Source: CBDCYH01 sp965224105
GTDB taxonomy: Bacteria; Bacteroidota; Rhodothermia; Rhodothermales; JABDKH01
NCBI GenBank assembly: GCA_965224105.1
Contig: CBDCYH010000001.1
Location: forward strand, 496,001-560,000
Direction of reading: 5' to 3'
DNA: 64,000 nt
Shown: piece by piece, positions 53,425 through 61,866 of the stretch
How positions within the stretch are numbered: position 1 is the stretch's first letter
Layout of the letters: each line of letters starts with the position of its first letter
The notes under the pieces: model-generated
Seen by the model: the letters and a program-made list of their open reading frames with translations, nothing else
The model's database searches: none
What the model was told of the DNA's origin: nothing
Translations under genes and position numbers: made by a program

Positions 53425-54567
53425 ATGCTCACCATCGCTTCCGGTCAATGGCAGCTCGGCGCATGGTCGCCGAACGTGCTCGACCCTTCACTCGACTCCG
53501 AACGCACTCTCGTTATCATCTTCGGGGCTTCTCGGCTAGAATCGGCAGCAGACGCTGTGACCCAGCTCGCCGCCATCTACCCGCAATCAACATTCATCGG
53601 GTGCTCAACCGCCGGTGAGATTCTCAATGATGAGGTTTTTGATAACTCTCTCGTCGTTTCCATTGCCAAATTCGAGCACACAGATCTCAAAGTCGCCTAT
53701 GCGCCGATCGCGGAAACTGGGGATTCGTATTCGGCGGGCGCTCATCTGGCATCCAAGTTCGATCCCGAAGGCCTTTCCGGAGTCTTCGTCTTATCCAACG
53801 GCCACTCCGTAAACGGAAGCGCATTTGTTCGAGGTATAGCTGATTCGCTGCCAGCCAATACGGTTATCACCGGCGGACTAGCTGGTGACGGAGACTCGTT
53901 CGAAAAAACCTGGATTCTGGAAAACCTCGCACCGAATTCGGGTTCTGTCTGCGCGGTTGGATTTTACGGAGACCAGGTCCACGTTGGACATGGGTGCGAA
54001 TCCGGTTGGGACAAGTTTGGAGTTGAACGACGCATCACCAAATCTGAGGGCAACGTCCTATACGAACTCGATGGGATGCCCGCTCTTGATTTATACAAGC
54101 GCTACCTGGGAGACCAAGCGCGGGAATTGCCCGCCGCATCTCTGCTGTTTCCGCTCGCTGTCCGTATGGATTCCGATTCTGATGAGCAAGTTATTCGCAC
54201 CGTGCTCCACATCGACGAAGAGCAAAAAGCAATGATTTTTGCTGGTGATGTGCCAGAGGGAGCATTGTCGCAATTCATGATGGGCAACATGGACAAATTG
54301 ATTGACAGTGCTGGCATTGCAGCTTGTAGAGCTGTCGACACCATGCAAACAGTTCAACCGGTATTGTCAATAGCCGTTAGTTGTGTCGGTCGCAGACTTA
54401 TCCTGCAACAACGTGCTGAGGATGAACTCGAATCCGCACTGGAAGCGTTCCCGGACGGTTCTTCGCAACTCGGTTTCTATTCGTACGGCGAGCTAAGTCC
54501 AGACACGGCGGGTGTATGTACGCTGCACAATCAAACGATGACGATTACGACGATCTCAGAAAACTAG
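53425..54567 (+). CDS. FIST-domain sensory protein
   Basis: A soluble protein of 380 residues from ATG 53425. It contains a FIST_N region (LVIIFGASRLESAADAV, YPQSTFIGCSTAGEIL, FVLSNGHSVNGSAFVRG, ITGGLAGDGDSFEKTWIL) and a FIST_C region (LDLYKRYLGDQARELPAASL, ELESALEAFPDGSSQLGFYSYGELSP). FIST proteins are thought to bind small ligands, perhaps amino acids, and feed signalling proteins. The upstream frame extends to 53326, but only the ATG gives the family N-terminus. Its stop is one base before the histidine-kinase start. Confidence 0.87.
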   Translation: MLTIASGQWQLGAWSPNVLDPSLDSERTLVIIFGASRLESAADAVTQLAAIYPQSTFIGCSTAGEILNDEVFDNSLVVSIAKFEHTDLKVAYAPIAETGDSYSAGAHLASKFDPEGLSGVFVLSNGHSVNGSAFVRGIADSLPANTVITGGLAGDGDSFEKTWILENLAPNSGSVCAVGFYGDQVHVGHGCESGWDKFGVERRITKSEGNVLYELDGMPALDLYKRYLGDQARELPAASLLFPLAVRMDSDSDEQVIRTVLHIDEEQKAMIFAGDVPEGALSQFMMGNMDKLIDSAGIAACRAVDTMQTVQPVLSIAVSCVGRRLILQQRAEDELESALEAFPDGSSQLGFYSYGELSPDTAGVCTLHNQTMTITTISEN

Positions 54568-54568
54568 A

Positions 54569-56338
54569 ATGCACAAGATTCTACGTCGACAACTAAAGCG
54601 GCTCAACTTATCACACGAGTCAAGGCCGAGTAACGATCGTGAGTGGGTCGAATTCCTTGGTATGCTTGACGAAAGCTACGACCAGTGGGACCAGGTCCAG
54701 TACCGTCTAGAGCGGTCGCTGGAAATCTCGTCTGAAGAAATGGTGACCCTCCACGAGAACCTCCGGACTCACATGCTGGAGGAGCTCGACAAAACGAGGG
54801 CAGTGCTTTCGTCAGTGGGTGCCGGGCTCTGTGTGTTCGACGCCGACGGTACCATCCAAAGTGTTAATCCGGAAACCGAAAACCTGCTTGGTATCGCGGC
54901 TGATGAGCTCATTGGGAACTGTATTGCAGATTTCCTGGACACCTCGACGATAAGCGGCGGATGCTCTGCAATAAAGGAGCTGCTCCGAAACGACCGCAGC
55001 ATATCGAATTACTCCAGCAGAATGATAAGGGCTGATGGGGGTGCATTCCCGGTTACAATTTCCATTAATCCGATCGCCATTTCCGGGGAAAGTTCGAGCG
55101 CGATTCTGGCCTTCTTCGATATGACTGATTTGCACAACGCAGAACAGGAATTGAACGAATCGGTTGCGCTTCTGCATTCAACGCTGGAATCTACAGCTGA
55201 TGGTATCCTTGTGGTAAACGAGGATGGTGCGATAGCTACGTACAACCAGCAGTTCGCCCACATGTGGCGCATGCCAGAGGAGGTTTTAGCCGCCGGTGAT
55301 GACAAAGCTGCGATCGGGCACGTCTTGTCGCAACTTGTAGATCCCCGAGAGTTTCTGGACGAAGTCGAGCGCCTCTACATGTCGGCGGAAACGAGCACCG
55401 ACATTCTTCATTTCAGGGACGGTCGTGTTTTCGAGCGCTTCTCAAAACCGCTGTCTGCAGTCGATGGTAGCGGCGGCCGTGTATGGAGTTTCCGGGACAT
55501 CACCGAGAAGGTGCAGGCGGCTACCGCTCGCGATAAATATGCGGCGGAATTGGAGCGATTGGTTGAAGACCTCCAGGAAGCTCGCGATCATGCGGAGAAA
55601 TCTGCCAAGCTCAAGTCGGCGATCTTGAACAATATGAGTCATGAAATTCGCACACCCATGACCGCTATCATTGGGTTTGCGCAGGTCCTGGCGGAAGAGC
55701 TTGATGATTCCCATTCGGAGTTCATCGACTACATCACCAGCAATGGAGAACGCCTCCTCCAGACCGTAAACGGAATTCTCGATTTTTCAAAGTTGGAATC
55801 TAACCAGTTTCAGTTAGATCTAAGAACACAGAACCTTTGCGAGCTGACTAGGCAGCACCTTGCACTAATAGGGCCGATAGCGAAAAACAAAGGTTTGGCA
55901 CTAACCGTTAACTGTCATTCAGATCCGCGTGCGTTGGTAGACGAGACTTCGTTTGGAAGGATTCTATTCAATATTGTCGGGAATGCCGTTAAGTTCACTG
56001 AAGAAGGTGAGATAGTTGTCACAATTGATGAAGACGAAGCCGGGCCTTTCGTCTCGGTAAGCGATACCGGGAAGGGCATTGCTCCGGAGTTCCTTCCTCA
56101 GGTTTTTGAGGAATTCAGTCAGGAGTCCGACGGCTTATCCAGGTCACACGAGGGCAATGGCCTGGGTCTTGCGATAACCCGAAGACTCGTCGACGCGCAT
56201 GGTGGCAAGATTGCAGTTGCGAGCGTGCCTGAACGTGGGTCAACGTTTACGGTGCACTTTGCCCGACCCACTTTTCGCTTGATCAAGCCAACTGTGATCG
56301 CCGATGCTTCAAAGGCAACCGGTACGTTCGGGTCCTGA
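54569..56338 (+). CDS. PAS-domain sensor histidine kinase
   Basis: A soluble sensor kinase of 589 residues without transmembrane segments. The N-terminus is helical (coiled-coil). Two PAS domains follow: about residues 80-190 (SSVGAGLCVFDADGTIQSVN) and 205-315 (STADGILVVNEDGAIATYNQQ). The H-box is NNMSHEIRTPMTAIIGFAQ with phosphorylated His358; the N-box is NIVGNAVKFTEEGE; the G-boxes are VSDTGKGIA and GNGLGLAITRRLVDAHGG. It is translationally coupled to the FIST gene, which probably supplies the ligand signal. No response regulator is adjacent. Confidence 0.92.
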   Translation: MHKILRRQLKRLNLSHESRPSNDREWVEFLGMLDESYDQWDQVQYRLERSLEISSEEMVTLHENLRTHMLEELDKTRAVLSSVGAGLCVFDADGTIQSVNPETENLLGIAADELIGNCIADFLDTSTISGGCSAIKELLRNDRSISNYSSRMIRADGGAFPVTISINPIAISGESSSAILAFFDMTDLHNAEQELNESVALLHSTLESTADGILVVNEDGAIATYNQQFAHMWRMPEEVLAAGDDKAAIGHVLSQLVDPREFLDEVERLYMSAETSTDILHFRDGRVFERFSKPLSAVDGSGGRVWSFRDITEKVQAATARDKYAAELERLVEDLQEARDHAEKSAKLKSAILNNMSHEIRTPMTAIIGFAQVLAEELDDSHSEFIDYITSNGERLLQTVNGILDFSKLESNQFQLDLRTQNLCELTRQHLALIGPIAKNKGLALTVNCHSDPRALVDETSFGRILFNIVGNAVKFTEEGEIVVTIDEDEAGPFVSVSDTGKGIAPEFLPQVFEEFSQESDGLSRSHEGNGLGLAITRRLVDAHGGKIAVASVPERGSTFTVHFARPTFRLIKPTVIADASKATGTFGS

Positions 56339-56339
56339 G

Positions 56340-56492
56340 CTAATTGAGTATAGTAATCCCTTGGTGTTTGCGAATGTCATCAGATTGTATCTCAAGAATG
56401 TAGGCTCCTGAAGCAAGGCCAGGCGACCAAGAAACAGTTTGCCAGCCAGTGGTGGCATCGTCATCGAGCAGAATCGTGATCTGATTCCGCAC
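56340..56492 (-). pseudogene. Remnant of a type IX secretion C-terminal sorting domain
   Basis: A 50-codon open frame without a gene around it. Read on the minus strand it gives TTGWQTVSWSPGLASGAYIL and then EIQSDDIRKHQGITILN before TAG at 56340-56342. The W-x-x-x-x-LASG-x-Y-x-L core, then a basic turn and a short hydrophobic end, is the pattern of Por/T9SS type A sorting domains. The frame closes just upstream at a TGA, and it overlaps the end of thrB by 32 bases. Likely what remains of a lost secreted protein; a genuine short gene is unlikely. Confidence 0.6.
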
Positions 56493-57423
56493 TCATCAGC
56501 GCACCGCGCTCGGACACTCTGACAATCCTCGCATCGCAGGGCTGGCCTAATGCCTCCACCATTGCTAGCAGCACATCAGCAGCATCATCTTCGTTCTCGC
56601 AAAGCGACATGACTGCCGGGCCTGAGCCCGAAAGCGCACACCCACATGCCTGCGAACCTAACGCTGCGGATTTAACTCGTTCGAAAAACGGAAGTCTCCG
56701 TAGTCTTCGTGGCTCCGCATACTCATCCGTCATCATCCACCGCCCGGCGGCTCTCGCGTCACCGCCAACCAACGCATCCACCAGGTATTTTGCCCTAACC
56801 GCATTCCGTGCCTGGACCGTGCGGGAATACGGTGGTAGCAGAGCTCGCATCTCGGACGTCAAAGAAGTCCAGTCCGGGAGCAGAACAACAAAAAGGGCAT
56901 CGACTGGATGTTGCAAAAAGGTGACACTGGCCAGCCCGTCCATGTCGGACAGAACCAAACCTCCAAGCAATGACGGCATCACGTTGTCAGGATGGCCAGT
57001 GCCCGACGCTCTGGCCTCGCCATGTAATGCCGCGGTAATAATCTGGTCCAGGTTTTCTAACTGATTCGTCAGCATCGCAGCCGCGACAGCCCCCGCGGCC
57101 GAGCTTGCGCCGGATCCACCAATGCCGGAGCCCAGAGGTATTCCTTTCTTCAACACGATATCCATTCCATTACCGTAACCCGTCGCCCGGAGAAAATGCC
57201 TCGCTGCTATTGAGCATACATTGTCCTCCGGGTTTGAAGGATAGTCGCTAGACCCATCCGTCTCGACACGTAATGCGAATGTGGAATCGGTCCTCAAGTT
57301 CGCTACGACCGTGTCATTCCAGCCGGTGATCGCTATACCCAGCCGATCAAAGCCAGGACCTACGTTAGACAGGGATGCAGGTGCGACGACGGTTACTGAT
57401 GTGTCGTACTTCAGGGATGGCAA
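56461..57423 (-). CDS. thrB: Homoserine kinase
   Basis: A GHMP kinase of 320 residues that phosphorylates homoserine for ThrC. It has VVAPASLSNVGPGFDRLGIAI near the start, the ATP-binding loop IPLGSGIGGSGASSAAGAV, and the C-terminal SQACGCALSGSGPAVMSLCE. The start codon is TTG at 57421-57423, immediately following the fbp stop. The final residues (about SAESDHDSAR) lie over the sorting-domain remnant, so the end may be a recombined tail. No thrA is nearby. Confidence 0.93.
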   Translation of the reverse strand: MPSLKYDTSVTVVAPASLSNVGPGFDRLGIAITGWNDTVVANLRTDSTFALRVETDGSSDYPSNPEDNVCSIAARHFLRATGYGNGMDIVLKKGIPLGSGIGGSGASSAAGAVAAAMLTNQLENLDQIITAALHGEARASGTGHPDNVMPSLLGGLVLSDMDGLASVTFLQHPVDALFVVLLPDWTSLTSEMRALLPPYSRTVQARNAVRAKYLVDALVGGDARAAGRWMMTDEYAEPRRLRRLPFFERVKSAALGSQACGCALSGSGPAVMSLCENEDDAADVLLAMVEALGQPCDARIVRVSERGALMSAESDHDSAR

Positions 57424-58467
57424 TTAGTCAGTATGCAGACGCTCTCCTCTCAGAAAGCTCAGCGCCATTTCGACCATCTTCTTGCTTCCGATGTAGAGCG
57501 GTGTCCGCTGGTGAAGATTCTGCGGTTGCTTGTCCATGATTCTCAGGTCCCCGTCCATAGCAAGTCCGCCCGCCTGCTCTACGATGAAAGCCATTGGATT
57601 AGCCTCATACATAAGCCGCAATTTACCTTCCGGGCTGCTCCCCGTCGAGGGATATATATAAAGTCCACCTTTCAACAGGTTGCGATGAAAGTCGGCAACG
57701 AAGGATCCGATGTATCGGGTGGAATATGGTCGGCCATCTTCCGGGACCCGAAGCTGCATCCACTTAATGTACTCCTTCAAGCCGTTTTGGAAGGAATTGT
57801 AGTTACCCTCGTTGATTGAATAATTCCGTGAGTCTTCGGGAATTCTCATCATCGGATGTGAAAGCAAGAATTCGCCAATGGACGGGTCGAGAGTGAATCC
57901 GTTCACACCGTGACCTGTCGTATAGACAAACATAGTCGAAGATCCATACACTATATATCCGGCTGCAACTTGCTCACTCCCGGGCTGCAACGCCGAATCC
58001 AGTGAGGGCTCTGTCTCGCCCTCAGGCAAGCGGTAGATGCTAAAAATGGTCCCGACCGATACATTAACTTCGATATTCGAAGAACCATCGAGGGGATCCA
58101 AAAGCACTATGTATTTCCCATCGCCGTCACCGGAGTTCGTTCTGATGGGAATAGCCTCTGCGTGCTCTTCGGATCCGACCAGGCAACACTCCCCTCCGCG
58201 ACTCAACGCAGATAGAAACTGCTCGTGAGCCAGAGCATCCATTTTCTGTTGCACTTCGCCTTGCACATTTATCTCACCACTTGCACCAGAAATATCAATT
58301 AACCCTGCCCGGCGCATATCACGGTTGACAATCTTTCCAGCGACACTCAGATCCCGAATCACTCGAGAGAATGCTCCCGTGGAATGAGGAAATTTGGTTT
58401 GCGATTCGAGTATGTGCTGTTCAAGCGTTTGGAGCTGGTCTGCCTGCGGAGTGTCAATCAGTTGCAT
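57424..58467 (-). CDS. fbp: Fructose-1,6-bisphosphatase class I
   Basis: A gluconeogenic phosphatase of 347 residues (ATG 58465-58467). The metal site is LLDPLDGSSNIEVNVSVGTIFS; SREGECCL-type residues include GSEEHAEAIPI. Later motifs include YTTGHGVNGFTLDPSIGEF, YIGSFVADFHRNLLKGGLYIYP and RLMYEANPMAFIVEQAGG. Class I length. It lies upstream of thrB, whose start codon follows directly after its stop. Confidence 0.96.
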   Translation of the reverse strand: MQLIDTPQADQLQTLEQHILESQTKFPHSTGAFSRVIRDLSVAGKIVNRDMRRAGLIDISGASGEINVQGEVQQKMDALAHEQFLSALSRGGECCLVGSEEHAEAIPIRTNSGDGDGKYIVLLDPLDGSSNIEVNVSVGTIFSIYRLPEGETEPSLDSALQPGSEQVAAGYIVYGSSTMFVYTTGHGVNGFTLDPSIGEFLLSHPMMRIPEDSRNYSINEGNYNSFQNGLKEYIKWMQLRVPEDGRPYSTRYIGSFVADFHRNLLKGGLYIYPSTGSSPEGKLRLMYEANPMAFIVEQAGGLAMDGDLRIMDKQPQNLHQRTPLYIGSKKMVEMALSFLRGERLHTD

Positions 58468-58535
58468 CAAATTCTTGGTTGGGCTAGTATGGAAATCGAC
58501 CGATCTGGCGGGATGTTGATTGTCAAACGCAACAA

Positions 58536-59234
58536 TTATTCCTGTACGAACAAGTTCGGATACTTGGTCCGAAAACTGCCGATCATTTCGAATGTGCGGG
58601 TTGGGAAGAATTCACAATTTCTGTCATCTAAATCACGAATCAATTGCCTTAGCGATGGTTCATCGTCGACATCGTACCACTCCGGCAAGATGGAGAGTGC
58701 CACATCCTGGAGTTGATCCACCCTTTCCAAGGTGTCGCTAAATACCTCAGAGGTGCTGTACGTGATATCCTCAAATATCTGTGGGTAAAAGTTGTTCTGC
58801 CCGATCAGGTAGTATCCCCCATCAGCGCTTGGCCCGATTACAAGTTTGTCTGGTTTATCCAGCTCGGAAAATGCTCGTTCTATAAAGCTCGACGGCAAGG
58901 TAGGGTGATCCGATCCGACAACCACCACTTTCTCAAAGCCATCGATGAACGTCCCGACGGTCGCAGCCGAGAGTCTGTCACCTAGGTCCGGTCCTTTTTG
59001 TTCGTATATCTGATTCGCCATTTGCCTGCCTTCGAAATATGCTTTGTCCGTTGCGGGGACATATAGGCGTATGGGAGCGATCTGCTGATACTGAGAGAGT
59101 GCGTCGTCTAGGAAACAACTATACAACTCCGCGGCATCCACCAGTGTCAAGACTGAGCTCAGTCGTGTTTTCACGTTCCCCGCGATGGGTGCCTTTGCGA
59201 AAACAACAATTGCGCTTGTCTCGCTTGGACTCAC
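58536..59234 (-). CDS. DUF2064 / TIGR04282-type glycosyltransferase-like protein
   Basis: The 232-residue protein belongs to the DUF2064 family, which has a GT-A-like nucleotide-sugar fold. It shows IVVFAKAPIAGNVKTRLS, a loop DLGDRLSAATVGTF, VVVVGSDHPTLPSSFIERAF and IGPSADGGYYLIGQNN. Members are named for arsenosugar clusters but are widespread outside them; no arsenic genes are here. It begins at GTG 59232-59234, overlapping the cysteine desulfurase stop by 4 bases. Substrate unknown. Confidence 0.83.
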   Translation of the reverse strand: MSPSETSAIVVFAKAPIAGNVKTRLSSVLTLVDAAELYSCFLDDALSQYQQIAPIRLYVPATDKAYFEGRQMANQIYEQKGPDLGDRLSAATVGTFIDGFEKVVVVGSDHPTLPSSFIERAFSELDKPDKLVIGPSADGGYYLIGQNNFYPQIFEDITYSTSEVFSDTLERVDQLQDVALSILPEWYDVDDEPSLRQLIRDLDDRNCEFFPTRTFEMIGSFRTKYPNLFVQE

Positions 59235-60379
59235 GTCGCAAAAACACCAGATTCGTCAACTGACATCTGATTCAGGATCTCGCTAAGCGCATCAACAAAG
59301 TTGTCGATATCGGATGCCGTCGTGTCTTTGCCGAATGAGACCCGTACCGCAGTGCTGGCTGCGGCTGGAGATTTTCCAAGCGCGACCAGGACATGACTGG
59401 GTTCCACCGATCCACTTGAACAGGCAGAACCGCCTGAGACCGAGTAACCGGCGTGATCTAGATTGAGAAGAAGCATTTCAGCGTCGCGCCCTGGCACGGA
59501 GAAGTTCACAATGTGTGGGGCGCCATCATCAGGTGAGTTCACTGCCACGTTCGTTTCCCGTGCTAGTTTCGCCAGCCTAGTCAATAACTGGCTCCTCAAT
59601 GAAAGGTAATTCTGGACTCGCTCTTCCCTCTCTTCCTCTACCAACTCCATGGCTTTCACAAGCCCCACTATTCCAGCGAGGTTCTCTGTTCCTGCCCTCC
59701 TTTTCCTTTCCTGGCCACCACCGAACAACTGACACTTATGATCAATTCCGTTGCGAACAAACAGTAGCCCGACACCTTTGGGCCCATAAATTTTGTGGGC
59801 AGACAAGGATAACAAATCAATCCCCCATTCCAATACATCGACGGGTGTGACCCCGAAGGCCTGGACAGCATCGGTATGGAATATTAGGCCATTCGACCTC
59901 GCCTGCTCCGCCAAGGCAGGGATGTCGTTAACGCAACCAACTTCATTGTTTACGGCCATGACAGACGCGATACAGGATCGGGCGAGAGTTGCCTCCCCGA
60001 TCGACACGAGATCCGCCTTGCCATTTCTGTCCACCTGAAGAGTGTGTACAGGTCGCCCGCTGGCAAGAGCGAATTTGCGAACCGCATCATGTTCCATGGC
60101 CGAGATCACGATTCCCGGTCTTGCAGGATCGAAACCGCAACTCAAGGCCGTGTTGTCTGATTCCGTCCCTCCGCCAGTAAAGATGATCTCGGATGACATC
60201 GCACCAAGAAATGCGGCGGCTCGTTCACGGCATTCCTCGAGCACAAACCGCACCTGGCGACCATGACCGTGAACGGACGACGGATTCCCAAAACGGTCGG
60301 TGAAGTAAGGCAACATCGCATCGAGAACGCGAGGATCTACAGGAGTCGTGGCTGCGTGGTCCAGATACGTGGAAGACAT
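59231..60379 (-). CDS. Cysteine desulfurase (NifS/IscS family)
   Basis: A PLP enzyme that removes sulfur from cysteine for Fe-S clusters, tRNA thiolation or other uses. The 382-residue protein begins STYLDHAATTPVDPRVLDAM. It has TGGGTESDNTAL, the PLP-lysine loop SLSAHKIYGPKGVGLL, GGGQERKRRAGTENLAGIVG, and the catalytic Cys near residue 320 in SGGSACSSGSVEPSHVL. The short loop around the cysteine and GPKGVG fit the IscS/NifS type. It has no scaffold or ferredoxin gene beside it. Confidence 0.94.
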   Translation of the reverse strand: MSSTYLDHAATTPVDPRVLDAMLPYFTDRFGNPSSVHGHGRQVRFVLEECRERAAAFLGAMSSEIIFTGGGTESDNTALSCGFDPARPGIVISAMEHDAVRKFALASGRPVHTLQVDRNGKADLVSIGEATLARSCIASVMAVNNEVGCVNDIPALAEQARSNGLIFHTDAVQAFGVTPVDVLEWGIDLLSLSAHKIYGPKGVGLLFVRNGIDHKCQLFGGGQERKRRAGTENLAGIVGLVKAMELVEEEREERVQNYLSLRSQLLTRLAKLARETNVAVNSPDDGAPHIVNFSVPGRDAEMLLLNLDHAGYSVSGGSACSSGSVEPSHVLVALGKSPAAASTAVRVSFGKDTTASDIDNFVDALSEILNQMSVDESGVFAT

Positions 60380-60430
60380 TTCAGATGTAAAGGATGGTAA
60401 GATTGGCGACTACTAACCGCCTCGAGTTGT

Positions 60431-60455
60431 CTTTGTTTTGATTTCAAGAACAAAG
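60431..60455. promoter_or_regulatory. A/T-rich inverted repeat upstream of murA
   Basis: CTTTGTT (60431-60437) and AACAAAG (60449-60455) flank an 11-base centre that itself contains TTG/CAA complement. It lies in the divergent gap between the desulfurase gene and murA. It may be an operator; too A/T-rich and lacking a T-run to be a convincing terminator. Confidence 0.3.
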
Positions 60456-60543
60456 GTTCGGAGTCAATAGTTCTTTATACTCACAGGAGGTGTCATTGCC
60501 ATTGCTGAGGATGGCGCCCCAGCAACCGGACAAACAGGATAGC

Positions 60544-61866
60544 ATGCAGAAACTGATCGTTAGAGGGAACTCAATCCTGGATGGCACACTCCCAATAAGC
60601 GGCTCCAAAAACACCGCGCTTCCTCTAATGGCGGGTGCCCTCCTTGCCGATTCGCCGTCTGTGATCAGGAACGTACCCTCACTCCGGGACATCCATACGT
60701 TTGCTCGGGTAATGGCGATTACGGGCGCGGAGGTGGCATACGACGAAGATACCGGTTCTGTACATATTGATCCGACTGGTTTGGAGCGGCACGTTGCCCC
60801 ATACGAACTGGTTAAAAGAATGAGGGCCTCTTTCTATATGTTGGGTGCGCTTCTGGGCAGATCAGGAAAAGCGAAAGTTTCGCTTCCTGGTGGTTGTGCG
60901 TGGGGTCCCAGACCTGTCGACTTGCACATCAAAGGCATGCAGGCCCTGGGTGCAGACGTCGATCTGGATCAGGGTTACGTAGTCGCGGAGGCTAGCGGGG
61001 GTCGATTAACGGGCGGTTCGTTCAAGCTACAGCCGTCGAGTGTCGGAGCCACGATAAACTTTATGTTGGGCGCTGTGCGAGCCAGCGGAACGAGCGTACT
61101 ACACAACGCGGCCAAGGAGCCCGACGTTGTGGTGTTCGGACAATTTCTTCAGGCTATGGGTGCCCAAATATCTGGCCTTGGTACATCAGTCCTAGAGATC
61201 CAGGGTGTAAGTAACCTCAGTGGATGCGAGTTCGCGAACTGCCCAGACCGGATCGAGCTTGGGACGTTTATGATTGCCGCCGCAATGTGTGGAAATCCAG
61301 GAGAGCCAGTGCGGATGGTAGGCGCAGAACCAGACCACTTAGGCGAAGTGTTCATCGACAAATTCAAACAGACGGGTGCTACTATGGAGGTGGAGGGTAC
61401 AGATGTACTGGTTGCCGCACCTGAATCCATCCAGCCGGTGTCTATCACAACGGATGTTTATCCAGGATTTCCAACGGATTTGCAGGCTCAATGGACCGTT
61501 TTCCAGTCCCAGGCTTCCGGTAACGCACGTATTGTTGATGATGTCTATCGAGACAGATTTAAACACATTCCCGAACTACAGAGGATGGGGCTAAATGCAA
61601 TTGTTGTAGACAACGAGGTTGTCGTCGAGGGAAATACCCGGCTCACAGGGGCGCAGGTGATGAGTACAGATCTTCGAGCATCCGTTTCTTTAGTTCTAGC
61701 AGGCATGGTTGCCGAAGGAGAAACCCACGTGCAACGTATATACCACCTCGATCGCGGGTACGAGAGACTGGAGAAAAAGCTCACAGATGCCGGGATAGAT
61801 ATAGAACGGGTGGAGTACGACGAATTTGCCGATCCAGAAGTAACCCTGCAGGATCTTGAAGTTTAA
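60544..61866 (+). CDS. murA: UDP-N-acetylglucosamine 1-carboxyvinyltransferase
   Basis: MurA catalyses the first committed step of peptidoglycan synthesis. From ATG 60544 (440 residues) it aligns well with family N-termini: QKLIVRGNSILDGTLPISGS and KNTALPLMAGALL. The catalytic Cys is near residue 118 in LPGGCAWGPRPVD, so fosfomycin sensitivity is expected. VYPGFPTDLQAQ and DLRASVSLVLAGMVA are also family motifs. The frame continues upstream; AGGAGG at 60485-60490 would suit TTG 60496, giving a 16-residue extension. It overlaps the outer-membrane gene by 4 bases. Confidence 0.96.
   Translation: MQKLIVRGNSILDGTLPISGSKNTALPLMAGALLADSPSVIRNVPSLRDIHTFARVMAITGAEVAYDEDTGSVHIDPTGLERHVAPYELVKRMRASFYMLGALLGRSGKAKVSLPGGCAWGPRPVDLHIKGMQALGADVDLDQGYVVAEASGGRLTGGSFKLQPSSVGATINFMLGAVRASGTSVLHNAAKEPDVVVFGQFLQAMGAQISGLGTSVLEIQGVSNLSGCEFANCPDRIELGTFMIAAAMCGNPGEPVRMVGAEPDHLGEVFIDKFKQTGATMEVEGTDVLVAAPESIQPVSITTDVYPGFPTDLQAQWTVFQSQASGNARIVDDVYRDRFKHIPELQRMGLNAIVVDNEVVVEGNTRLTGAQVMSTDLRASVSLVLAGMVAEGETHVQRIYHLDRGYERLEKKLTDAGIDIERVEYDEFADPEVTLQDLEV

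Noticed and set aside
58536..59234. Arsenosugar biosynthesis
   Set aside because: The family name comes from its clusters elsewhere; no arsenic methyltransferase or SAM-radical partner is here.
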